Source of the DNA: Deltaproteobacteria bacterium
GTDB lineage: Bacteria; Myxococcota; Kuafuiibacteriia; Kuafuiibacteriales; Kuafuiibacteriaceae
DNA: 64,000 bases
Direction of reading: 5' to 3'
NCBI GenBank assembly: GCA_016713425.1
Contig: JADJPE010000005.1
Coordinates: 3,968,001 to 4,032,000, forward strand
Shown: in pieces, positions 25,803-33,413 of the stretch
Position numbering within the stretch: the first letter of the stretch is position 1
Layout: each line of letters opens with the position of its first letter
Position numbers and translations under genes: made by a program
The notes under the pieces: model-generated
Told to the model about the DNA's origin: nothing
Database searches by the model: none
Seen by the model: the letters and a program-made list of their open reading frames with translations, nothing else

Positions 25803-27149
25803 GTGGAAGCGAGGATGTCCGGAGAGCGGCGCGTCAGTGGCGTCGGCGCCAGTGTCATCAGCGTCGGCGCCAGTGGCACGCAGCCGGTGGCTCAGGGGCT
25901 CGAGGATCTGGTTGAACGGGCCCAGATGCTGAGCGACCTCTTCTTGGTCGTGTCGACGCTGTGCCCAGAAGAAGCTGGCCTTCAGGCTTTGGCTGAGCTG
26001 GAGACGTCCGGCTTGACCGCCCTCGGTCGTGCGCCCTCCGACGAGGCGTACACCCAGATTCATCACGTGTTGCTCGAGGCGGAGCGTCGCCTGCTGGATG
26101 CCGAAGGGGCCGTTTCCCGCGTCCATTTCGCGCAGCGATTCAACCCGAGGGCCTTCTCGGTTCCGGTTCTTCTTCACTACGTCAAGGCGATGGCGCGTCG
26201 GGGTTCCGCCAGCGCGGAGCGACCCGCGCGGATACGAGAAGTGCTCGGTCATCTGCTCTTGAGGCATGAGGTCAGTGGGCAGGTCGCCATTGCCGAACGG
26301 GCCGATGTCGATTTCGCGCTCACGTATGCCCTCGGCCAAACCGCGATCGACGACGACTTCCGAGAAACGGCGCGCCGTTTCTTTCTCAAGGCGTCTGACC
26401 GACTCTGTGAGGTCACGACGCTCGACGAGGTTTTTGATAGTGGGCTGTACGCGGACGTGACTGGATTCGAGATCGCGCTGCGAGAGCGGCTCCTCGACCC
26501 GGATGTCCTTTGGGGGAGCCTTCGGTTGTCGACTTTCTTGAACAATCGGCTTCGAGAGCTCGCCAACCAGGCGGGGGTTGGGTCACAGGATCTTTTTGCT
26601 CGGATGCTTCGTGTCCGGGGCGAGCTCGAAGCGATCTTTGGCGAGGCGCAGACGGCACCTGTGCCCGACGTCGTTACGAGCATCGTCAGCCGCACCGGGA
26701 GGACCGGATCCAGGCCTTCATCGACGACGGCACCGCCGAAAGAGCGCAAGCGGACCAGCCAATCGCAGGCTCGAGTGGTCGGCGTTGCGCCTCGCTGGTT
26801 CCGAAGGCCGCGTGTCCTTGGGTGGGGGTTTGCGGTCATCGCCGCGCTGGGGATCTCGGTTGGTTCCTACCAGGTGTTCGCCGGATCATCGACGGTGGGG
26901 CGCGAGGCCTTGACCCAGATCTCGCCGAGAATTGTCGAGGCGCATATCTCAAAGGCCTCGCCGCGGACGCTGTATGGAACGCTGGATGAGAATGCCTGGC
27001 GCGCGCTCTCGAGCGAGCAGCGGCGCGAGGTGGCCATCCAGATCCTAGACCGAATGGGACCGACCGTCCGCGTTCAGAACGCCGTGCTGAAGGTGGGCGA
27101 TCATCTTGCGATTCAAATTGAGGGGTCGAGGCTGAAGTATGTGCAGTAA
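25803..27149 (+). CDS. Single-pass membrane protein of unknown function, coupled to a pilin gene
   Basis: Not assigned to a known family. The 448 residues comprise a helical cytoplasmic part (about 30-290), a basic Ser/Thr-rich linker, one membrane helix near 343-365 (VLGWGFAVIAALGISVGSYQVFAG) and a 75-residue probable periplasmic tail ending LKVGDHLAIQIEGSRLKYVQ. GTG 25803 has AGGA seven bases upstream; ATG 25815 is an alternative. The last 11 nt overlap the pilin gene start, so the two are expected to be co-translated. A role in the pilin's localisation or assembly is therefore plausible, but it is inference from coupling only. Confidence 0.7.
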   Translation: MEARMSGERRVSGVGASVISVGASGTQPVAQGLEDLVERAQMLSDLFLVVSTLCPEEAGLQALAELETSGLTALGRAPSDEAYTQIHHVLLEAERRLLDAEGAVSRVHFAQRFNPRAFSVPVLLHYVKAMARRGSASAERPARIREVLGHLLLRHEVSGQVAIAERADVDFALTYALGQTAIDDDFRETARRFFLKASDRLCEVTTLDEVFDSGLYADVTGFEIALRERLLDPDVLWGSLRLSTFLNNRLRELANQAGVGSQDLFARMLRVRGELEAIFGEAQTAPVPDVVTSIVSRTGRTGSRPSSTTAPPKERKRTSQSQARVVGVAPRWFRRPRVLGWGFAVIAALGISVGSYQVFAGSSTVGREALTQISPRIVEAHISKASPRTLYGTLDENAWRALSSEQRREVAIQILDRMGPTVRVQNAVLKVGDHLAIQIEGSRLKYVQ

Positions 27150-27726
27150 GATCAGGAACGACGCGCCCACGCGACGCGGATTCTCGCTCATCGAGCTCAT
27201 GATTGTGGTCGCCATTGCCGGCATCCTTGCGAGCGTGGCCATACCGGTCTTCAACCAGTACCGACTCCGGTCCCGCACGGCGGAGGTTCAGGTGAATCTC
27301 AACGCGATCATGAAGAGCCAGCGGGCGTTCAAGGCGTCGTCGGACAACTTCGCCAACGTGACCACGGTCGAAGGCAATACGGCACTGCTCAGCAATGGGG
27401 TCGGGTGGAACGGCGCCGACTGTTCAAGCTCGTGCTCGAAATCCAATTCCAGCGCGTGCAACCAGTTTTCTTGCATCGGTTTTCAGGCGATCGGTCGCGT
27501 CTACTACCAATACTATTCGCCGCACCAAGCGGCGACGGCGGCTGCGGAGTCTGAGTTCTGCGCGTCAGCTCAGGCGGATCTCGATCTGGACGGCGATCGT
27601 GGCGAGTACGAGTTCCAATCCGACGAGGGTGAGACGGGGGCAGGTGTTCTCGACTGTGCGTTGACCGCCTGCCCGGCCGGTATCGAGGCTTGGGAGACGA
27701 TGAACTGCAGCTTGGGTGCTTTCTGA
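27139..27726 (+). CDS. Type IV pilin-like protein (class III signal peptide)
   Basis: A 195-residue prepilin: short basic leader NDAPTRRG followed by the prepilin peptidase site and N-methylated helix FSLIELMIVVAIAGILASVAIPVFNQYRLRSR, with Glu at position +5 of the mature protein. The globular domain is cysteine-rich (DCSSSCSKSNSSACNQFSC; later C pairs), consistent with disulfide-stabilised pilin heads. It could be a major PilA or a minor/pseudopilin; length and Cys content do not decide. It overlaps the upstream membrane-protein gene by 11 nt, and no pil assembly ATPase genes are nearby. Confidence 0.9.
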   Translation: MCSKIRNDAPTRRGFSLIELMIVVAIAGILASVAIPVFNQYRLRSRTAEVQVNLNAIMKSQRAFKASSDNFANVTTVEGNTALLSNGVGWNGADCSSSCSKSNSSACNQFSCIGFQAIGRVYYQYYSPHQAATAAAESEFCASAQADLDLDGDRGEYEFQSDEGETGAGVLDCALTACPAGIEAWETMNCSLGAF

Positions 27727-27792
27727 CCGGCGAAGATCATCTTCCGATTCTCTGCCGGATCCGAAGCGATGCCTGATTCGCTCGAGCGGACG

Positions 27793-28674
27793 CTATCGAG
27801 CGGATGCAGCGGGGGTTGTCTCGGTGGTGGGTCCGGATATTCGAGCGCGGCGGATGATGAGTGACGTCAGGAGTCCGACCGCACAAAGGGCCACGAAAAC
27901 CGAGATGAGTTGACTCGTGGACAGGCCAAGCAGCACGTCTTCCCCCCGCGCTTTGTCACCTCGGATGAACTCGAGGCTGGTGCGGAGGATCGGATAGATG
28001 AAGAGATACGTGAGCAAGACCTGCCCGTGGAAGCGCTTCTTCGTCCGCACGAAAATGAGCACGAAGAAGAGCAGCAGCTCGCCGAATGACTCGTAGAGTT
28101 GAACCGGATGGACATGGATGGTGAACGCCGAGTTCGCCGCAATGATGCCTTCTCGAACCATGGCGTTGTAGATCAGGCTACCGGCTGGAAACTGCACTGC
28201 GAGCGGGAAGTCGGGACCCGTCGCTTGGCCCCAGCAGCATCCTGCGGCAAAGCAACCGATGCGCCCGAAGAAGTGGCCGAGGGCGACGCTCGGAATCAAG
28301 ACGTCCGCGACCAAGAGGAAGCTCCATTTCTTGCGCCGCGCGTAGATGATGCTGAACGCGACGGCGGCGAGGAATCCGCCATAAAATACGAAACCGCCCT
28401 CCCAGATGCGGAAGATCTTGAGCGGGTCTTTTGCGTAGTCGTGCTTCCATTCGACCAGGACGAAGAGCAGGCGAGCACCCGCCATAGAGGAGACCAGCAC
28501 CCAAAACGTGAGATCCTGAATGAAGCGCTCGAAGTTTCGTTGGCCTCCGATGTCGACTCGGCGCGCTTCACGGGCCCCGAGCTGCATGCCGAGCAGGAAG
28601 CCGATGGCGATCATGACGCCGTAGGTGTGAATCGGAAAGCCGACGAACGGCAGGTGGAAGAGGACCGGGTGCAT
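27793..28674 (-). CDS. lgt: Prolipoprotein diacylglyceryl transferase
   Basis: A 293-residue polytopic inner-membrane enzyme that transfers diacylglycerol from phosphatidylglycerol to the lipobox Cys of prolipoproteins. It has the N-terminal HLPFVGFPIHTYGVMIAIGFL, the substrate-region motif HFFGRIGCFAAGCCWG (the variant with Cys residues seen in many deltaproteobacterial Lgt proteins), and the conserved HPVQLYES. The ATG has GAGGAG just upstream. It is the second gene of an lspA-lgt pair (46-nt spacing), which unites the first two lipoprotein-maturation steps. Confidence 0.95.
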   Translation of the reverse strand: MHPVLFHLPFVGFPIHTYGVMIAIGFLLGMQLGAREARRVDIGGQRNFERFIQDLTFWVLVSSMAGARLLFVLVEWKHDYAKDPLKIFRIWEGGFVFYGGFLAAVAFSIIYARRKKWSFLLVADVLIPSVALGHFFGRIGCFAAGCCWGQATGPDFPLAVQFPAGSLIYNAMVREGIIAANSAFTIHVHPVQLYESFGELLLFFVLIFVRTKKRFHGQVLLTYLFIYPILRTSLEFIRGDKARGEDVLLGLSTSQLISVFVALCAVGLLTSLIIRRARISGPTTETTPAASAR

Positions 28675-28720
28675 AATTCTCCTCGGCGCGTTTGGGTTCG
28701 CGGGTGCGGCTTATCGGTGC

Positions 28721-29479
28721 TCAGGCGCCTTCGGTCGTTGCGCGGGCGCTTTCGTCATCGTCCTTTGCGTCCCTCGCGCGCCACCAGTCTCGGACCCACT
28801 CGATCAGAAGCAAGCCGACGCCGCACGTGATGCCGGCGTCGGCAACGTTGAAGGTCGGCCAATGAGCGGTGCCCACGTGCCAATCGATGAAGTCGATGAC
28901 ATACGAGAGGTGCAATCGATCGATGAAGTTTCCGATGGCGCCTCCGAACACCGATGAAAGCGCGCACATCAGGAGGGTCTGGCGGTCATCGAGTTTTCGA
29001 AAGAAACCGAGGATGAAGACCAGGGCACCCAGCGAGACCACGAGAAAAAAGGGAACCCGAAAACCATCGGAGGCGGTCGACAAGATGCCCCAAGCGGCAC
29101 CGGGGTTCTCGACGTACCGCCAGTTCCACAAGCCGTCGATGACGGTCACGGTCGGACATTGGCTCCGCAGTGCGCCGTCGCAAGGTCGCTCGACACCCCC
29201 GTAGAAGTACTGGATGGACTCGAACCACCCGATGTCGTCGACGCTCGCGGGCCGCGACCGAAGTGTTTGCGCGGCGGCGGATGCTTCCGAAACGGATCGG
29301 TCAGAGAATCCGCTTGCGGCGGATGGGCGACCGGACGCCTCAGGGTCACCCGCTGTGCGTGCGGCATGCGCAAGCATCATGCCCGGCGTGAGGTGCTTGA
29401 TCGCCAAGAGTTTGGTCCACTGGTCGAGGAATGCCACCGACAGCCCGATTGCGATCAAGATCTTCCAACGTTTACCCAT
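28721..29479 (-). CDS. lspA: Lipoprotein signal peptidase II with a large periplasmic insertion
   Basis: LspA cleaves the signal peptide of diacylglyceryl-modified prolipoproteins. The catalytic aspartates lie in GAIGNFIDRLHLSYVIDFIDWHVG and FNVADAGITCGV, and the helix IGLSVAFLDQWTKLLAIKHL opens the protein. At 252 residues it is much longer than the usual 160-170. The extra roughly 60-80 residues (about 35-110, Ala/Ser-rich, containing CDGALRSQC) fall between membrane helix 1 and the conserved NWRYVENPGAAWG segment, i.e. in the periplasmic loop. It precedes lgt in the same transcription unit. Confidence 0.93.
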   Translation of the reverse strand: MGKRWKILIAIGLSVAFLDQWTKLLAIKHLTPGMMLAHAARTAGDPEASGRPSAASGFSDRSVSEASAAAQTLRSRPASVDDIGWFESIQYFYGGVERPCDGALRSQCPTVTVIDGLWNWRYVENPGAAWGILSTASDGFRVPFFLVVSLGALVFILGFFRKLDDRQTLLMCALSSVFGGAIGNFIDRLHLSYVIDFIDWHVGTAHWPTFNVADAGITCGVGLLLIEWVRDWWRARDAKDDDESARATTEGA

Positions 29480-29771
29480 GCGTTGAACCCGCCCTTACCC
29501 CACTGGGTTCGCCTAAGCAACGACGTGCTCCTTCTTGGCCGAAATGGGGTTCCACTATGAAAGAATGCCCGAGGTTCTTCTAACGATTGCCGGCGATGGG
29601 GCATTCCAGCCAAGTGCTTTCGGCTTCCGTCGACCGTGGGTCAAGCCCCTTGCGGGCCGTCCAGGCGCGCTGAACTGCGATAAAATTGGTGGTCACACGC
29701 CTTTCCTGGTCGACGCCAAGTGGTGTCCCACCCATACTCCCTCGCAGCTCAATCGGGCTTTCTGGAGATCG

Positions 29772-30779
29772 ATGACGCACGGGCATCACGGGCACGCGCA
29801 CCATGGACACCATGGTCTCGACGGGCATACCCACGGCCATCACGGCGAGCCGAGGGGTGCTGGGCCCCAAGCCGGGGAGGCGCGTCGCCGCAACCGCCGC
29901 CGCCTCGGGATCATCTTGGTCCTGACGGTGGGCTACATGGTCGCGGAGGTCATCGGTGGTTGGCTGACGAACTCGCTCGCGCTCCTCGCGGACGCTGGGC
30001 ACATGCTCTCCGATGCGGGCGCATTGGCTCTGTCGTTCTTCGCCATCTGGATTGCTGATCGGCGGGCACCGCCGCAGCGGACGTTCGGCTACCATCGAAG
30101 CGAGATCTTGGCTGCGCTCGCAAATGGGGCGCTCCTCATCGTGATTGCGACGGTCATCGTCGTCGAGGCCGTGCAGCGTTTTGGCTCGCCGCCGGAGGTC
30201 GACGGGCCGGCGATGATGATGGTTGCTGCGGGTGGGCTCGTCGTGAACGCGATAGGCCTCGTCATTCTGAGCCGCGGAAGGAACGAGAGTCTCAACGTGC
30301 GCGGTGCTTGGCTCCACGTGTTGACCGACGCGCTCGGAAGCTTGGGGGCCATGACTTCCGCGGCCCTCATCTGGTTCTTCGACTGGCGGCTCGCGGATCC
30401 CATAGCCTCCATCTTGATCGCCATTTTGGTGACGTACTCGGCCTGGCCTCTTCTCAAGCAGACACTGTCGGTGCTCATGGAGAACGCGCCGAGCCACATC
30501 GATGTTGAGGCGGTCAGGCGGGCCATGGGTGGTGTGGCGGGCGTGTCGGAGGTCCACGATCTCCACGTCTGGACGATTACGCAAGGGCTCGACTGCCTCT
30601 CGGGGCATGTCGTGACTCACCGGGGCGCCGACCATCAGCTCTTGCTGCGCGACCTTCGTCTTCTCTTGCGATCCGAGTTTGCGATCGAGCACGTAACCAT
30701 TCAGATGGAGCACGCTGGGCTCGAGGAGTATGCGGTGTGCGATCAGTCGACCGAGGTCGTGCCGGGGTCTTCGTCCTGA
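29772..30779 (+). CDS. Cation diffusion facilitator (Zn2+/Co2+/Cd2+ exporter, CzcD/ZitB-like)
   Basis: A 335-residue CDF antiporter that exports divalent metal ions in exchange for protons. The His-rich N-terminus (MTHGHHGHAHHGHHG, then GHTHGHHG) is a typical metal-loading tail. Six membrane helices follow, with the transport-site motifs SLALLADAGHMLSDAGAL and GAWLHVLTDALGSLG (the HxxxD pairs expected for Zn). The cytoplasmic C-terminal domain contains VHDLHVWTITQGLDCLSGH. ATG 29772 with GGAG upstream begins the His tail; an 80-residue upstream extension of the frame is not conserved. The 292-nt gap to lspA before it shows no other gene. Confidence 0.92.
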   Translation: MTHGHHGHAHHGHHGLDGHTHGHHGEPRGAGPQAGEARRRNRRRLGIILVLTVGYMVAEVIGGWLTNSLALLADAGHMLSDAGALALSFFAIWIADRRAPPQRTFGYHRSEILAALANGALLIVIATVIVVEAVQRFGSPPEVDGPAMMMVAAGGLVVNAIGLVILSRGRNESLNVRGAWLHVLTDALGSLGAMTSAALIWFFDWRLADPIASILIAILVTYSAWPLLKQTLSVLMENAPSHIDVEAVRRAMGGVAGVSEVHDLHVWTITQGLDCLSGHVVTHRGADHQLLLRDLRLLLRSEFAIEHVTIQMEHAGLEEYAVCDQSTEVVPGSSS

Positions 30780-30792
30780 GGGTGTTCTTACT

Positions 30793-31611
30793 GTGGGTTT
30801 GCGTGCGAAATGGCGAAAAGGTGACTTGTTCTTGGTCCGACACCGAGATGCCGCGGTGTTGGTCGTGGAAAAGACGGCCGGGCTTCTGACCCACGGACGT
30901 CCTTCGGACCGAGGCAAAGACAAGGAGAATCTCTTGTCTCTTCTGCGCGCGTCCTGGGGGGGACGCCGAAACCTGATCCTTCCCGTTCATCGCCTCGATC
31001 GCCCTGTCTCAGGCCTTCTCGTCTTTGCGAGGACGCCGAAGGCGCGAGCCGCGCTCATCGCGGATTTCGCGAAGAAGGATGTCGAGCGCCGTTACCTCGC
31101 TTTGGTGAAGGGGCGGATGCCCGAAGATCAAGACCGCGGAACGTTTCGTAGCTGGCTCAAGACGGACGAGCCCTCGCTTCGCATCCACTCTGATCCCGAA
31201 GAGAAGGGGCGCGGTCGGGTCGCCGTCACCCACTATCGTGTGCTCGAGCGCCTCAAAAACGCTACGTTCGTCGAGGTCCGGCTGGAGACGGGCGTCCGCA
31301 ACCAGATTCGCGTCCACTTCTCGGAGGCCGGATTTCCGCTCCTCGGGGAACGAATGTACGACGACACCGCTCGGAACCAGGCCCGTTTTCGAGGTCAGCG
31401 GGCAGGTCGGATCTTTCTGCACGCTGCGACGCTCGGCTTTCGTCACCCGACGACGGGCGAGCAGCTTCGGTTCGAGTCACCCCTACCCGAAGATCTTCAG
31501 GGCTGGCTCAGTCGGATGCGCCGCGATGGGCCTCGAACGACGGAAGAAACACCCCGTAGCCCTCGGCCGCGAGGCGGTCGACGGGGACGAACCGCAACGC
31601 GGCCGAGTTAA
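30793..31611 (+). CDS. RluA-family rRNA/tRNA pseudouridine synthase
   Basis: A 272-residue pseudouridine synthase. The catalytic Asp is in LPVHRLDRPVSGLLVFARTPKA; the family motifs ERRYLALVKG, LETGVRNQIRVHFSEAGFPLLGE and IFLHAATLGFRHP are all present. The modified position (23S or tRNA) cannot be told. There is no N-terminal S4 domain. GTG 30793 (13 nt after the CDF gene) is preferred; the frame is open upstream into the CDF gene. The last 35 codons overlap the 3' end of msrB on the other strand, giving an Arg/Pro-rich tail that is probably non-conserved. Confidence 0.88.
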   Translation: MGLRAKWRKGDLFLVRHRDAAVLVVEKTAGLLTHGRPSDRGKDKENLLSLLRASWGGRRNLILPVHRLDRPVSGLLVFARTPKARAALIADFAKKDVERRYLALVKGRMPEDQDRGTFRSWLKTDEPSLRIHSDPEEKGRGRVAVTHYRVLERLKNATFVEVRLETGVRNQIRVHFSEAGFPLLGERMYDDTARNQARFRGQRAGRIFLHAATLGFRHPTTGEQLRFESPLPEDLQGWLSRMRRDGPRTTEETPRSPRPRGGRRGRTATRPS

Positions 31612-32080
31612 TGCAATATCGCTTGCGTGTGGGGCGAGGTCCATCATCGAAGACGTGGCCAAGATGCGAATCACCGTTCGTTGATCGGACCTCAGTTCGC
31701 ACGGAGATCCAACTCGAGTCGTCGACCTCGACGATGTTTTCCGCGACCAATGGACGCCAGAAACTTGGCCAACCGGTGCCTGAATCGTACTTGTGGAGCG
31801 AGGAAAACAGCGGTTCACCGGAGACGATGTCGACATAGATGCCGGGCTTCTTGTTGTCCCAGTACGCGTTTCGAAAGGGTGGCTCCGTCCCCTCGTTCTG
31901 CGTGACCTCGTATTGAAGAGGTGTCAGGCGAGCGCGAATTTCACTCTGGCTTGGCTTTGGATATCGCGGATCGGCGGGGGGGCGCTGACTCGCCTGAGCC
32001 CACACGACTGCGCCCACTGACAACGCACCGAGCGCGCTCAACAAGATGAGGATGCGGATTCGAGGATTCCAACGATTCAT
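31508..32080 (-). CDS. msrB: Periplasmic peptide-methionine (R)-S-oxide reductase MsrB
   Basis: A 190-residue protein: signal peptide (ILILLSALGALSVGAVVWAQA), then the MsrB fold with PPFRNAYWDNKKPGIYVDIVSGEPLFSSLHKYDSGTGWPSF, SHLGHVFDDGP and the catalytic Cys (about residue 156) in RYCINSAALRF. It reduces methionine-R-sulfoxide in oxidised envelope proteins. The zinc-binding CxxC pairs are absent, and the usual resolving Cys (DSGCGWP) is Thr here, so recycling must use another partner Cys or an external reductant. ATG 32080 starts the signal peptide. The 3' end overlaps the RluA-like gene by 104 nt. Confidence 0.92.
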   Translation of the reverse strand: MNRWNPRIRILILLSALGALSVGAVVWAQASQRPPADPRYPKPSQSEIRARLTPLQYEVTQNEGTEPPFRNAYWDNKKPGIYVDIVSGEPLFSSLHKYDSGTGWPSFWRPLVAENIVEVDDSSWISVRTEVRSTNGDSHLGHVFDDGPRPTRKRYCINSAALRFVPVDRLAAEGYGVFLPSFEAHRGASD

Positions 32081-32295
32081 ACCACTCTCTCCCTCTCTTC
32101 TTGGTCGTCGCACGCACGGCGGACGCGCTATCTATGAAGGTACGGACTTGGTTCAGAATTGCTACATCCGGTGAAAAGGCGCGGAGGAACCGATGGTTGG
32201 CCGATGTGTAGTTCCTTTGGACCTCGGTCAAACGGCGCCCGCATCTCGATTGACGGCCCAAATCTTGGGTGCCAGCGTTCTTGCCGCTTGGACTG

Positions 32296-32300
32296 GGAGG
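32296..32300 (+). promoter_or_regulatory. Ribosome binding site deciding the start of the repeat-bearing lipoprotein
   Basis: A perfect GGAGG sits 7 nt before ATG 32308. The later in-frame ATGs inside the repeat (about 32386 and 32416) have no Shine-Dalgarno sequence. This supports translation through the whole repeat. Confidence 0.7.
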
Positions 32301-32307
32301 ATTTGTG

Positions 32308-33405
32308 ATGAAGCAGGCAGAGAAGCTGAAGATGGAGCCGATACCGCAGCGGCCGATACCGCAGCGGCCGATACCGCAGCGGCCGATGCCGCAGCGGCCG
32401 ATACCGCAGCGGCCGATGCCGCAGCGGCCGGCGCAGAGACCGAACTCGCGGGCGTTCACGGTTTCGCTTGGGTTCGCGCTGATCTCCACCGCGTGGATGG
32501 TGGGGTGTGGCGCGGATACGAAGGGCGACGACATGTCGGGCGCCTTCTTGTCGGCTGCGCTCTCGGGCGCGACGACGGCGACGATCACGTTTGCGAGCGA
32601 CTGGTCGGAGACGGTCAGCGGACGCCTGATTGCGGGGCAGAAACTTCGTGTTGCGTACGATGAGGCCCGACTCCCGCGGTGTCGTGCCTGGCACAACGGC
32701 AATCCCGGATGGCAGATCACTGCGTTTGCTCGGTACTACCCGTCGGCGATCACCGACGAGCGTCCGCTGTTCGACTACGGGATGACGAGCACCGGACCCG
32801 ACTATCACACTTGGATCAAAGGGATGCCCGAGTTCGAGCTGCCGCCGGGCACAGAGAAGGTCGTCCTGTGGTTCTATAATCGATCCGCGTTCGATCGTCC
32901 GTGTGAGGACTGGGACAGCGACTACGGACGTAACTATACGTTCTCGGTGGCCTACGACGTCGCGCTCGCCACCATGGATTTCCAAAGCGACTGGCGCAAT
33001 GTGCTCGACGGTAACGTCGCCCGAGGAGGCATTCTTACCGTCAAGTACGCGCCGGAACGGCTGCGGACGATCGCGCGCTCAGCCACCATCGGCGGGGTGC
33101 CGTACTTCGCGGCAAAATACCACTGTTACGGGTACGGCTGCTGCTCCTTCGAATATGAGGACACCGCGCACGTGCGGTTTCATCGCGGCGGTGCGTTCCT
33201 GAGTCTCGCCCTCGGCGATGGAGATGCCGGTGTGCCCGTGGATGTGCCGGCCGACGCCGAGCAAGTGGAGCTGTATTTCGATACGTCGGTTACGACGACG
33301 ACTTGGTACTGCGGGGGCGCGGAAGGCGAGCACTATGTGCAGCCAACCCGCGACGTTTTCTATGACTCAAACTTTGGCCGCAATTTTCGGTATACGATCC
33401 CGTAG
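32308..33405 (+). CDS. Secreted lipoprotein with two tandem beta domains and a PIPQR-repeat leader
   Basis: A 365-residue protein. Residues 1-44 include six in-frame (P)IPQR/MPQR repeats; then a hydrophobic signal and lipobox (LGFALISTAWMVGC) suggest a lipoprotein. The mature part contains two similar domains of about 145 residues. The first (FASDWSETVSGRLIAGQKLRVAYDEARL ... DSDYGRNYTFSV) is mirrored by the second (FQSDWRNVLDGNVARGGILTVKYAPERL ... DSNFGRNFRYTI), indicating internal duplication. The domain resembles DUF6209-type secreted proteins of Myxococcota from memory; function unknown. The unusually long repeat-bearing n-region of the signal is the oddity. Confidence 0.72.
   Translation: MKQAEKLKMEPIPQRPIPQRPIPQRPMPQRPIPQRPMPQRPAQRPNSRAFTVSLGFALISTAWMVGCGADTKGDDMSGAFLSAALSGATTATITFASDWSETVSGRLIAGQKLRVAYDEARLPRCRAWHNGNPGWQITAFARYYPSAITDERPLFDYGMTSTGPDYHTWIKGMPEFELPPGTEKVVLWFYNRSAFDRPCEDWDSDYGRNYTFSVAYDVALATMDFQSDWRNVLDGNVARGGILTVKYAPERLRTIARSATIGGVPYFAAKYHCYGYGCCSFEYEDTAHVRFHRGGAFLSLALGDGDAGVPVDVPADAEQVELYFDTSVTTTTWYCGGAEGEHYVQPTRDVFYDSNFGRNFRYTIP
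32338..32427 (+). repeat. Six 15-nt tandem repeats encoding PIPQR/PMPQR
   Basis: The unit CCGATACCGCAGCGG (or ATG for ATA) is repeated six times without interruption. The units differ only at the ATA/ATG codon. In frame, in the n-region of the lipoprotein signal sequence. Confidence 0.97.
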
Positions 33406-33413
33406 CGTGGCCT

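Noticed and set aside
25503..26339. A minus-strand frame covering the divergent region around 25.5-26.3 kb
   Set aside because: It runs antisense into the 25803 gene and overlaps the better candidate at 25141-25686.
29580..30923. A 447-codon minus-strand frame opposite the CDF transporter
   Set aside because: Antisense shadow; the plus strand has all CDF motifs and a good ribosome binding site.
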